In this document: positions 8,546 through 17,472 of the stretch, piece by piece | Layout of the letters: every line of letters begins with the position of its first letter | How positions within the stretch are numbered: position 1 is the first letter of the stretch | NCBI RefSeq assembly: GCF_012222305.1 | Contig: NZ_CP035730.1 | Coordinates: 1,364,001-1,428,000 of the forward strand | Reading direction: 5' to 3' | DNA: 64,000 bases | From: Sulfolobus sp. S-194 | GTDB lineage: Archaea > Thermoproteota > Thermoprotei_A > Sulfolobales > Sulfolobaceae | Notes under the pieces: model-generated | Told to the model about the DNA's origin: nothing | The model's input: the letters and a program-made list of their open reading frames with translations, nothing else | Databases searched by the model: none | Translations under genes and position numbers: made by a program

Positions 8546-9805
8546 ATGTATGTGAAAATACTAATAGTTACATTTTGGAGTGATATCAATTTTTCAAATG
8601 AAAAATTTTTTGTATTTGATGAAAAAGGTGAAAGAACTTCTGTTGAGTATGAAGGATTAAACGAAACATTAGCTGAAGCAGAATTTCTTAAAGACAACAA
8701 TGATGTTAAAATAGTAGCATTCTTACCAACAACGTTATCACGAGTCTTATCAGATCCTCCACCAGATTATAATCAACTAACCCGGCGACTTGAGGAAGAA
8801 GTAAAAAATAGAGTAAAAGTAGATTATGTTCACGTTTTGCCCTCTGAAGGAGCAATAGGAAACCACGTTCATCGTGAAGGATTAGGAAATTTCCATTTTT
8901 TCTTTTACCTTAGACTTTATGAAGACTTGCTTAAGGAAAACCCAGATGTTGTATTATTAGATTTAAGTAGAACTTTCTCATATTATGAGAATTATGCAAT
9001 CTCTGCTACACAGTTAGCTTTGGATGATTACGTTATTACTACTAACGGAAAAAACACTATACTAATTCAATATGCTAGAATAGATAATGCATTAGTACCT
9101 CTATTTGTTAAAGATTTCAAGAAAGTTAGGATATATGATTACTTAACTGCTAACATTAAGCTTTCTAAGGAAAAAGGATTTAGTACACAAGGTAAATCTG
9201 AAATTTATGGTATAGGAAAATCGTTAGAATTAGGCTTTCCCTTAGTTTTAATTTATTTGCTTAAGAATGCAAATAAATTAGTTCCCCTAGATGAATTTGA
9301 AAAGATGATTATAAACGCTATGAAAGTAAATAAAGGAGAAAAATACGAGATTGTAACTAGTTTTGAAGCTCATGAAACAGCACCATATTACTTCATAGGA
9401 TATCATTTCGTTAATTCTTATAAGAAAATAGCTGAGGAAAGTGAAATAACTCTTGACTCTTTAGAAAAACTACTTGAGTTATTTGAGGATCCACAAAGAA
9501 AACTTATCTCTAGAGAGATAGAAATTCTAAAGGATTTTAGCAAGTTAATGAAAGATGAAGAAGAACACTTATTAGATTATTTAATAAGAATAGGAAATGC
9601 CAGAGTTATAGATTGGATGAAAGGAGAAGTTTCTGAAGATGAGAAAGAAGAATGCAATGTTGATGAAGATGAAATGTATTCGCACGCAGGCTTAGGGAGA
9701 AAATTCACCAAAATCATGGTAAAAGGAGGGAAAATAGTAGTTAAATATGCCGAGGGCTGTGTTGATGAAATTTTAAGTTGGGTGAAAAATATAGGGAAAG
9801 AGTAA
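8546..9805 (+). CDS. CARF-domain protein of the Csx1 (MJ1666-like) type with altered active-site motifs
   Basis: The 419-residue protein starts with a Rossmann-like CARF domain: KILIVTFWSD, then VKIVAFLPTTLSRVL, then PDVVLLDLSRTFS at 134-145, which sits where the family has the D-x-T-H-G motif. A helical C-terminal half ends with MYSHAGLGRKF (His380), the place of the HEPN R-N-x4-H ribonuclease motif. Here the Arg-Asn pair is replaced by Asp-Glu. Csx1 proteins bind cyclic oligoadenylate made by type III CRISPR systems and cut RNA. No CRISPR or cas gene is near, and the gene leads straight into the NurA-like gene (37-bp gap). Either a silent sensor, or a diverged effector. Confidence 0.65.
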   Translation: MYVKILIVTFWSDINFSNEKFFVFDEKGERTSVEYEGLNETLAEAEFLKDNNDVKIVAFLPTTLSRVLSDPPPDYNQLTRRLEEEVKNRVKVDYVHVLPSEGAIGNHVHREGLGNFHFFFYLRLYEDLLKENPDVVLLDLSRTFSYYENYAISATQLALDDYVITTNGKNTILIQYARIDNALVPLFVKDFKKVRIYDYLTANIKLSKEKGFSTQGKSEIYGIGKSLELGFPLVLIYLLKNANKLVPLDEFEKMIINAMKVNKGEKYEIVTSFEAHETAPYYFIGYHFVNSYKKIAEESEITLDSLEKLLELFEDPQRKLISREIEILKDFSKLMKDEEEHLLDYLIRIGNARVIDWMKGEVSEDEKEECNVDEDEMYSHAGLGRKFTKIMVKGGKIVVKYAEGCVDEILSWVKNIGKE

Positions 9806-9842
9806 CGAAGCAGTTTAAATATTTTTAATCTAAACCTATTTT

Positions 9843-10988
9843 GTGCCAAGTTCAGCTTATGAGATTAAGAAAAAAGTAGAAAAAATCGGTAAACAGATTA
9901 GCGTTATTAAGAGAAAGTTCACTGGAGTAGTAGATATTACTGGAAATCCTGATCACCCATTGTTCGAGGCTGAAACAACAGTATCAAGCTTAGACAAAAA
10001 CATCTTTCACAAGATGGAAGAGAAAAGAGAACACATTAACATAGCTTCCATAGACTCTTCCTCTAGATATTTAAGAGATCCTTCAATAAATATGGTATTT
10101 GTTGGTTTAGGAGTATATAGCAGTATTAAAGGAATTAGAGTAGGTCCGTTTGATATTGACATCAATTTTATGGCAATAGGGACTTTCGAGAACTTATTAA
10201 AGGAATTTAATCAAGAGAGCGGTATAAGAGTAAAAAATTATGTTAATGAATACTTTACTGAGGACTATAAGATAGATGATATTGCAGACGAATTAAGATT
10301 AGAGGCAGAGAATGTTGGGCTAAGAGAGACAAGGGATAACCATGATTTAGTGATAATTGATGGGCCACTATTTCCAACACCGTTAGAATTAAGTGATTTA
10401 GAACTACAATCTGAAGGAAGGAAAAGGCATCAAGAAGCCTACTTACAATTAACGAAAGATAGAATCTCCATACTTAGAAATAATGTTATAGGAGTTGTAA
10501 AGAGACTTGAGACCTCACAAAAACTTTACAAAGTAGATAAAGTAAAACAACTTTTAGGTATACGTTATCCAATAAATGATGCTGAAGTACTAAACCAAAT
10601 AAGGATTAAAACGGGATTCAAACAAGGATTATTAGGCCCATTTAAAATAGAGTTTAAATCTAAATATTTTACCCCACCAACCCGTTATGCTTACTATTTA
10701 ATTTTGACAAATCCTATTGGAATGAGTAGTTATTTCAGAATTGAATCTTTATCCTTAGACTCATTGGAAGAATTAACACCACATATTGTAAATAGAATTA
10801 GTGAGAGATTAATCCCGACTTATATAGAGATTGTTGATAATTTAAGCAAAAGGATCTCAGCCTCACTCTTCATTACAGCTTACCAGGTTTTAAGCAGTAT
10901 AATAAGTGTAGTTCATGACGACAAACTGGCATATTATAATGAGGTTAGATCTCTTTCAGAGTCTTTATTACGACATCAGAGAACTTAA
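9843..10988 (+). CDS. nurA: NurA-family 5'-3' nuclease
   Basis: The 381-residue product begins at a GTG. NurA hallmarks are ASIDSSSRYLRDP (Asp71), a central acidic segment DELRLEAE (about 149-156), VIIDGPLFPTP (Asp173) and a VVKRLETSQKLY segment, in the spacing expected of the RNase-H-like metal site. NurA resects DNA ends together with the HerA translocase, normally next to mre11-rad50 in Sulfolobales; those genes are not here. The gene follows the CARF gene by 37 bp on the same strand and overlaps the convergent herA-like gene by 44 bp. It may be a second, specialised NurA. Confidence 0.8.
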   Translation: MPSSAYEIKKKVEKIGKQISVIKRKFTGVVDITGNPDHPLFEAETTVSSLDKNIFHKMEEKREHINIASIDSSSRYLRDPSINMVFVGLGVYSSIKGIRVGPFDIDINFMAIGTFENLLKEFNQESGIRVKNYVNEYFTEDYKIDDIADELRLEAENVGLRETRDNHDLVIIDGPLFPTPLELSDLELQSEGRKRHQEAYLQLTKDRISILRNNVIGVVKRLETSQKLYKVDKVKQLLGIRYPINDAEVLNQIRIKTGFKQGLLGPFKIEFKSKYFTPPTRYAYYLILTNPIGMSSYFRIESLSLDSLEELTPHIVNRISERLIPTYIEIVDNLSKRISASLFITAYQVLSSIISVVHDDKLAYYNEVRSLSESLLRHQRT

Positions 10989-12792
10989 TTGACCTAATTA
11001 CACCTAAACCTGCTGGGGCAGTTAAGAGAATATCAGCATAATCTTCAAAGCCTAATTTTTCTAAAACATTCTCCTCGTTCCTCATTACAATTTTTGTATT
11101 AGATAATTGGAGTACTAATGGATTCAAATCGTCTGGCATATGAGTAGCAAGAATAACAGATATTTTACGAACCCTTCCTAACCTCATTAGCCTATTTAAT
11201 AGACCTTCTATGATAGATTTTGACTCCTCATCCCTAGTTTGTGGGAAGTATTCATGAGCTTCATCTAAAGCTAGGATGGTCAGTGCATTAACACTCTTCT
11301 TCTTTTTGTATAATTCATCCTTATATGAGTAAAAGTCTGAAAGAATAGAATAAGCAACTATTGCTATTGCCTCCACTGATGCTGTGTAATCTAAAATCCA
11401 ACTTAAGTCAACAACAGTTTTCTTTTTAAGTCTCTGAAAGTCTAAATCGAAAGTACCGTTAACATTAAAGATCCCAAATTCACTTACACTCCTTACTGCC
11501 CTTATTATTGCATCTTGAGTTTGAAAAGCTAAATCTAGAGGTGATAAGTTCTTATCTAATTGTTTCAAATACGTTTCCGAATTTTTATCTTCACCCATAA
11601 TATGTCTAAATAACTTACTTGTGTGGATTACAATATAATCGTCATTATAACTATAATATATTAAACTTTTAGAATTTCCATTCTTTTGAAATTGTAGCCT
11701 TACATCTTCATTAAGTAGTGAGGAAGGAGTAAGGAGCTTGAAAATCTCTGACTCAATTCTCTCCTTCGGTAATAAAAGTCCGTGAGCTATATTTTCTGCA
11801 ATCTTATCTATTCCTTTCTTAAAATTATTCATAATTACCGGCCAAAATACTCTAGCCATTGGTGACATGTAAGGAGTTAATTTATGCATATAGTCAATGA
11901 CTTTAGTAAAATTAATCGAATAAGGTATTAAATGAACTATTGACTTATCACATTCTAAAAGAATCTCATTGTCTCTAATATCTCCAGAAACTGGTGTGGT
12001 ACAACCATATCTTTCAGCAAACTGAGTACCTAGCTCTAGGCTAGCCCTACTTGATGGAACATCATTAATCATCATTACAACGCTGGGCATGACAACAGAG
12101 AACTCTTCACCCCTAGATATTAAATGCCTTACAAAATCTCCTTGCCTATCAAAAAATAGAGCGTTTAAATTCTGAGATAATATAGTCTTTAACAGAGTAG
12201 TCTTTCCAGAGCCTGTAGTACCTATAACTAAGATATGATGAACTAAGCTTTCTTCGTCTAGATTCACATAGGCATCTATTTCTTTACCTCCAGAAAAGAT
12301 CTTGCCAATTTTGATACCTTCATGAGGAATCCCTAAAGCGTCTTGCAACAAATCTTCTTTTGGTCTAAAAACTGGCGATTGAGGATCAATAGGTGTGACT
12401 GCCGGTCTTTTTACGCTGTTTTCAATCTCAGAGATTGGTTTAAGCTCAAGAAAAGTTTGTGTCATTATAGTTGTAGGATCCCTAGGAAACGATGATTCTC
12501 TAATATTAAACTCGGCAAGCATATCTGCCCTTTCAATAGATACAACTTCTCCAATAACTACTACGGGAGATACAATAGTCCTTATCGCTAAATACTCTCC
12601 TTTTTTAACGTTACTGTTCATATAATCTAGAAATGCTAGGTCAATACCTATATAACTTTTCTCGCCTAATCTTATAGTCTCAAATCTAGTAACCCTACCT
12701 AAAATTTTATCATCAATACTATTTTGTAAGGCAAAAGAATCGGCTTCCTCTAATTTCTTTGACAACTCTTGAACCAATAAATCTTCGTCCAT
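10945..12792 (-). CDS. herA: HerA-like hexameric DNA translocase ATPase
   Basis: I start the gene at the ATG at 12792 (MDEDLLVQEL, 615 residues). The 13 residues upstream are hydrophobic and the DNA there looks like a TATA region. An N-terminal HAS-barrel-like part (about 20-150) precedes Walker A GTTGSGKT (about 191-198), Walker B TILALDEAHEYF (about 520) and a sensor segment LATHMPDDLNPLVLQ. The ATPase pumps DNA to NurA. At 615 residues it is longer than the usual 500 or so, and it is encoded convergently with, not beside, its nuclease. This points to a non-canonical HerA/NurA pair. Confidence 0.8.
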   Translation of the reverse strand: MDEDLLVQELSKKLEEADSFALQNSIDDKILGRVTRFETIRLGEKSYIGIDLAFLDYMNSNVKKGEYLAIRTIVSPVVVIGEVVSIERADMLAEFNIRESSFPRDPTTIMTQTFLELKPISEIENSVKRPAVTPIDPQSPVFRPKEDLLQDALGIPHEGIKIGKIFSGGKEIDAYVNLDEESLVHHILVIGTTGSGKTTLLKTILSQNLNALFFDRQGDFVRHLISRGEEFSVVMPSVVMMINDVPSSRASLELGTQFAERYGCTTPVSGDIRDNEILLECDKSIVHLIPYSINFTKVIDYMHKLTPYMSPMARVFWPVIMNNFKKGIDKIAENIAHGLLLPKERIESEIFKLLTPSSLLNEDVRLQFQKNGNSKSLIYYSYNDDYIVIHTSKLFRHIMGEDKNSETYLKQLDKNLSPLDLAFQTQDAIIRAVRSVSEFGIFNVNGTFDLDFQRLKKKTVVDLSWILDYTASVEAIAIVAYSILSDFYSYKDELYKKKKSVNALTILALDEAHEYFPQTRDEESKSIIEGLLNRLMRLGRVRKISVILATHMPDDLNPLVLQLSNTKIVMRNEENVLEKLGFEDYADILLTAPAGLGVIRSIKFSDVVIKTLKEI

Positions 12793-12980
12793 AAGAATAT
12801 AATAGAAATAAAGAATAATTAAGTTATTCACGGTAAGAACGCAATATCAATTTCAAATGAATTGAAATTAACGATACTATTGCTACTGAAAAAATAAAAA
12901 CTACTAATTTCCTAGCATCTGTATGTATTCGATAATTAACATCATAAAAAAATAAATATAACTTTATTTACTATTCTCAT

Positions 12981-13919
12981 ATGAGTGGACAAACTGAACT
13001 AGAAGGAATTAAGTCAGTAAGAAGTGGTGTACTATTCGAAATAATCACCGCTTTGCTAGTTGGAATAGGAATCATAGTGCTTTTAACATCAGGGGTTTTA
13101 TTAACTGGTTTCTCTGGTTCTGCTGTGGGAGCTGCTAGTGGTATTGTTGGTACCCTCATTGGGTTAATTGTACTAATAATTATTGGAGTCGTAATCGGAA
13201 TTGTAGGACTACTAAGAATTAGGAGTGGTTTTAATATATTAAAGGCTGTGGGAAGAGATGTTGGAATTGGTGGAACTGGTGTTACATTACTACTTGTTGG
13301 ATATATACTGATGGTAATTGGAGCCATTCTATCAATTGTTTTTATTGGTATACCTATCCTTTTTATCGGTGCTATATTAGCATTAGTAGGTCAAATATTG
13401 CTTGGTATAGGATTTTATAGGATCGGAGAGATTTACAATACTGGTTTAGTTAAGGTTGGAGGAATCTTAGTAGTTCTATCAATAATCACGGATCTTTTAG
13501 GTTTTATTGGATACATATTAGTTTATGTTGGACTTGGAAAAATAGTAAATAATCTGCCCATATCCACATCAGCACCAATGCAAACTTATTATCCTCCAGC
13601 AACACCTATGCCACAACTCGGTCCACAAGCTCTTCAAGTTTACCAAGTTGGTCAGGGAGTTTTAAGGAGTGATGGCTATGCACAGTTTACATTATATACA
13701 ACAACGCAAACAACAATTGTTTCAGCCTCTATTGAAGGAACTAATCTACAAGCAACATACATTAACCCAATCATTTTACAAGCAGGGAATAACAATATAA
13801 CGGCTTACTTCGGAAACATAAGCAATTTAACTCCAGGAGTAACGTACATGATCAACTTGGCTATTAACGCCCAAGGAAATATGATGAATATAAAAGTAGT
13901 AGTAGTTTACCAACCATAA
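12981..13919 (+). CDS. DUF973-family membrane protein
   Basis: A 312-residue protein with about six glycine- and valine-rich membrane segments in residues 15-190, containing the family-typical SVRSGVLFEIITALL start and GLLRIRSGFNILK loop. A Pro/Gln-rich linker follows, then a beta-rich C-terminal domain of about 100 residues (GVLRSDGYAQFTLYTTTQ onwards) probably outside the cell. DUF973 proteins are restricted to Sulfolobales-type archaea and have no known function. It stands alone, with about 190 bp to the divergent HerA gene and decayed IS DNA downstream. Confidence 0.8.
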   Translation: MSGQTELEGIKSVRSGVLFEIITALLVGIGIIVLLTSGVLLTGFSGSAVGAASGIVGTLIGLIVLIIIGVVIGIVGLLRIRSGFNILKAVGRDVGIGGTGVTLLLVGYILMVIGAILSIVFIGIPILFIGAILALVGQILLGIGFYRIGEIYNTGLVKVGGILVVLSIITDLLGFIGYILVYVGLGKIVNNLPISTSAPMQTYYPPATPMPQLGPQALQVYQVGQGVLRSDGYAQFTLYTTTQTTIVSASIEGTNLQATYINPIILQAGNNNITAYFGNISNLTPGVTYMINLAINAQGNMMNIKVVVVYQP

Positions 13920-14021
13920 GTCATTATTTTTTATTATTACAGTATTGGATTCTTGATTAGGCTTTGAAAGACAAGACTTTTTTAACCTTCTTTGATTTTA
14001 AGTTATTATTTTTAAATAATA

Positions 14022-14240
14022 CTTTAGACCCCCAGCTCATCACCCCGAAAATAATTCATGAAAGTTAAAAATTGGATAAAATAATTTAACTGAATATTCT
14101 TGTATAATAATAATAATAGTATCTTGTAGGAACAAGATAAAGCGGAAGTTCTCTTTACTCGTTGGTCCATTGAGGAAGTGTGTAGATTGCATTGCTAGGA
14201 TAAAGATGAAGAAGCGGAAGAGCCAGGTTCTTGTTAGAAT
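14022..14240. mobile_element. Eroded end of the ISH3-like element
   Basis: About 220 bp matches the first 220 bp of the intact element at 22433-23600: an end reading TTTAGACCCCCAGCTCAT, then CACCCCGAAAATAATTCA, and further blocks. It carries substitutions and small gaps throughout. It holds the 3' part of a transposase on the minus strand, with no open frame. Old remnant. Confidence 0.75.
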
Positions 14241-14841
14241 AGCATTTTACGTAAAAATCCTTCGTTGAAATAGTTTTTAAACAAATATGATTCTATTGTA
14301 TAAAATTTTCATCTAATACTGATAAATTTGTTCTCTTTGAGATGAAATATAGTATAAATATCTATGATATCTTTTGAAATAATTATTCACTACAAGGATT
14401 TTCCGATAAACGCTATCTGGTGCTTATCTAGTTATACTCAAGAGGGGGTGTTGAGACTGCTTTTAGTTCTTTGGATTTAGGACTTGTGATGTTAAAAAGG
14501 ATTTGGTTCTTCTTTCTTATTTTCTCTTGAATGTTTAGTTCTTTCTTGGATGAGGTTGTGGGAGTTTTGTGAATTGGAGGGGGCTCGAGTTATCGCATAT
14601 TTCAAGAGGTAAAATGGGTAGGGTGTTATCAAGGAAGTGTTTTTCCCTTAAGTCCGGCTGATTCTATGCTTCCCTCTTCTGCAGGCGTTGAATAAATTGT
14701 ATATCTCTAGTATATTTAAGGAAAATATTATTTATTAGTTACAATAGGCTGAAATATATAATATTTTATCGTAAATTACTGTGTTAAATTCAGTTTACTA
14801 TAAGTTTTAATTTATCTTGCAATAAATGAGATTCCCATACT
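14241..14841. other. Unassigned decayed DNA between two IS fragments
   Basis: No gene of support. The part around 14440-14690 is richer in G than its surroundings and reads like fragments of an old coding sequence with many stops in every frame. It is probably more transposon debris, but I could not match it to another element in the window. Confidence 0.35.
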
Positions 14842-15136
14842 GACGTAAATAGGAGTATGGTTGTAAAATGGTATAACAAAGTTAGGACACTAATAGAAAC
14901 ATCATACAAGTTAATCGAGTCATTTCTAATCTTCACATCATCAAGGAATTGGCTATTCCGCCTGTTCATCTTCGTCTTAGCAATGTTAATCTATACACTA
15001 TACCTGCTCCTTAAGGGTGTTACAAGTAAAGAAGACTTCCACTTGATACTAATTTATCCTGTTTTTACAAGAAAATATTTATCCAATTTTTAACTCTCTT
15101 GAGTTATTTTCAAGGTAATGAATTTAGGGGTCCAAA
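14842..15136 (+). mobile_element. 3' fragment of the ISH3-like element, inverted
   Basis: A plus-strand frame from 14857 gives 78 residues matching the C-terminal third of the transposase at 22451-23473: MVVKWYNKVRT, ETSYKLIESFLIFTSS, then RLFIFVLAMLIYTLY. It frameshifts after DFHLILIY. The fragment ends in a recognisable terminal repeat (GAATTTAGGGGTCC near 15121-15134). It represents the same part of the element as 14022-14240 but in opposite orientation, so at least two separate insertions occurred here. Confidence 0.8.
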
Positions 15137-15255
15137 GAATAATTACTATTATACTAATCGCAGTTTAAAGGACAGTAATAGTTCTTAAAGTTATATAACA
15201 TGAAATAATAAGTCAGTAAAAAGTTTTTAATCGCTCAATTTGATATTATATTCTA

Positions 15256-15507
15256 ATGAGCAAAAAAGATATACCAATTAAATTACCTATAATCGATGAA
15301 CACTTATCAGTGTCTCCTGTAAAGTTAACACAATATGAGACTGAAATAATGCTGAGATGTAAAATTTGCAACCAGCTAATTCCAGCATCAGGGGCATTAG
15401 AACATCAATTATTTCATAAAAATAAAGGAGAAGATGCTTGTTTTACAGTTGAAGCACCATCAGTAAAAGGAGAAAGAAGAAATAGCAGCCCTACTGAGAT
15501 TATGTAA
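15256..15507 (+). CDS. Small C2H2 zinc-finger-like protein
   Basis: The 83-residue product contains one clear metal-binding pattern, C-K-I-C then H-Q-L-F-H (about residues 35-55), a C2H2 arrangement. Flanks are polar with no membrane segment. Such tiny zinc-finger proteins are common in Sulfolobales and may bind nucleic acid or a protein partner; no specific family is recognised. It is a single gene convergent with the permease at 15560. Confidence 0.6.
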   Translation: MSKKDIPIKLPIIDEHLSVSPVKLTQYETEIMLRCKICNQLIPASGALEHQLFHKNKGEDACFTVEAPSVKGERRNSSPTEIM

Positions 15508-15532
15508 AGTTAGTTTAAGAAAAAAGGGAAAA

Positions 15533-15559
15533 ATATTTTTCTTTCTTTTTATCTTTTTT
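15533..15559 (+). terminator. T-rich transcription stop between convergent genes
   Basis: The plus strand has repeated T runs (TATTTTTCTTTCTTTTTATCTT and on) directly after the zinc-finger gene. This is the usual form of an archaeal T-tract terminator. Inferred from sequence only. Confidence 0.4.
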
Positions 15560-17140
15560 TCATTCTGGTGGTATTTCAGTGAAAGTATACTTTATATCAA
15601 TACCTTCTTTCCTTAGCCTATACCATCTCATAACGTAATAAATTACAATACCGACAATGAACGGAGAAGCTATTATGGCCCAGGTTTCTGGATTCATAAC
15701 TATTCCTAAATACACCGTAGAATTTCCGAACCAAATATAACCGTATAAACTCATGACAACAAGATCGATTGCAGATATTGCTAGCATTAGTCCTCTATTC
15801 CCTAACTCCATCCCATTACCTCTTATATTAGCTACTATAGAAGCGATAATCACTACAATAAATCCGAAAAGTAATGCCATAGCATCAGCTGTATCCATAC
15901 CGTAGAAGAATACCGCACTTAATGGTGTTACAGTTATTGCTACTAAACTACCTATAGTTATTACCTCATCAATTAGATGAGCAACAACTGGAGAGTGAAA
16001 TCTTTCGCTAACATAAGAAACTATAGTTGGCATTGCTTTATCAAACGCTATAGCCATAAAATACCTTGAAACAAATAATGCTACAGCAAACATTATTGCT
16101 AGGTACCAGAAATAAGAGCCTATTACTAGAAATAGATCTAACGGTAAACTCTTAAATGCAACAACTGTATCAAATATTGGATTTAATAATGCTGAGTAGG
16201 AAGAAGATGTAGAGGATAACACTCCGGCACCTATAAAGAACGATGGTTGTAAAGAGCTAACAGAGGAAGCAATAAAGTAAGTTATTAACAGACCAGATAC
16301 TACTAAAGCTCCAAAAACTCCTATCTTAAAGGATCTACTACCTCCCCTTACTTCACCGGCTACAGAAGTCGCACCATTTACAAATGGTAAGAAAGACGCA
16401 GTAAATACCATTAAGCCTAATGTTGCAAGAATCGGGTTTGTAAATAGTGGTACAGCCTTAGATGCAGAAGAGACTATAGAAGAGTAATCAAAACCAGCGG
16501 AATTTATTGCTGAAGAAGTAACAAAATGCATTAAGGCTCCAGTCAAAATAAATGTTATTAGTGCAATTATGGTAACCCCTCCCATTATATGATTCGTATA
16601 TTTAGGTAAGAATATGTTTATAGCAATTACAGTACTGAATGTTAACGCACCAACTAGCAGTATTACATAAGGATTAGATAAAGTGGAAGCAATAGATGTA
16701 TAAGGATTACCAAAATTAACAGCCAGTGCAGAAAATCCAGTTTGTAACTGACCAACACCATCATAAACTATAGCTGCATCGAAAATCATTTGAGATATTC
16801 CAAATACTAAACCCACTCCTACGCCTATGGCTGGTGGTAAAACTCTACTGGCGAAAACATAGTCTGCTGCAGATCTTTGGTATTTTTCAGAAATTTTAGT
16901 CCATAGATAAGAATGTGGTAATAATACGATCCAACTTAATAATGCTCCTAAAACTATTAAACCGTTAGGAGACACAGAAAGACCTGTTAAATAAGATATT
17001 GGTAAGACATAAAAAGCTATAAAACCCATACTAATAAACATAGCCGTTATCCAATTTATTTCTCTTACTAAACCTGAAGATTCTCTTGCAAAAAGTAAAC
17101 TTTTTACTTCTTTTTTATCACTTTTTTTATCTACAGCCAT
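15560..17140 (-). CDS. APC-superfamily amino-acid permease
   Basis: Starting from the ATG at 17140 (MAVDKKSDKK) the protein has 526 residues and about 12 membrane spans. A TATA-like ATATTTATAAG lies about 30-40 bases upstream, which argues against the longer frame to 17188. It shares with two other permeases in this window an N-terminal signature RESSGLV (residues about 20-26) and a C-terminal tail KEGIDIKYTFTEIPPE. The transporter imports or exchanges amino acids. It is divergently placed from arginine deiminase, with a 330-bp spacer, so arginine or a product of its breakdown is a plausible substrate. Confidence 0.8.
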   Translation of the reverse strand: MAVDKKSDKKEVKSLLFARESSGLVREINWITAMFISMGFIAFYVLPISYLTGLSVSPNGLIVLGALLSWIVLLPHSYLWTKISEKYQRSAADYVFASRVLPPAIGVGVGLVFGISQMIFDAAIVYDGVGQLQTGFSALAVNFGNPYTSIASTLSNPYVILLVGALTFSTVIAINIFLPKYTNHIMGGVTIIALITFILTGALMHFVTSSAINSAGFDYSSIVSSASKAVPLFTNPILATLGLMVFTASFLPFVNGATSVAGEVRGGSRSFKIGVFGALVVSGLLITYFIASSVSSLQPSFFIGAGVLSSTSSSYSALLNPIFDTVVAFKSLPLDLFLVIGSYFWYLAIMFAVALFVSRYFMAIAFDKAMPTIVSYVSERFHSPVVAHLIDEVITIGSLVAITVTPLSAVFFYGMDTADAMALLFGFIVVIIASIVANIRGNGMELGNRGLMLAISAIDLVVMSLYGYIWFGNSTVYLGIVMNPETWAIIASPFIVGIVIYYVMRWYRLRKEGIDIKYTFTEIPPE

Positions 17141-17472
17141 AAGTAAGTAGAGGTTTAAATCTCTTATAAATATGAATTGATTTCTCACAAAAAATTTTCA
17201 TTTATAAAAACTAATTTTTAAACACTTATCATTTTTACCTTAAATCTCTAGACCACTTTTTACGTAAATGTTTACTTTCAACTTTAAAAATAAAATATAA
17301 TTATAAATTAACCTTACAAATTCACATAAGATCAGTGGATATTATACGTTCTAAATATATAGAAAAGAAGAGTAATAAACATTGTTCAAAAATTACTAAA
17401 AATAGTTAAGTATGTCTTACGTAACTTTTTAGCATATTTCATTAAACATTTTTAAAGGAATCATGAGGATTC

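Noticed and set aside
12793-12831. Longer start for the HerA-like gene
   Set aside because: The 13 extra residues are Ile/Tyr-rich and derive from AT-rich promoter-like DNA.
12977-13327. Open minus-strand frame of 116 residues, rich in Pro, Ile and Thr
   Set aside because: It is the antisense of the DUF973 gene; its repetitive composition mirrors Gly/Val/Ile-rich membrane codons.
17141-17188. Longer start for the 15560 permease
   Set aside because: A TATA-like box lies within this region and family members start shortly before RESSGLV.
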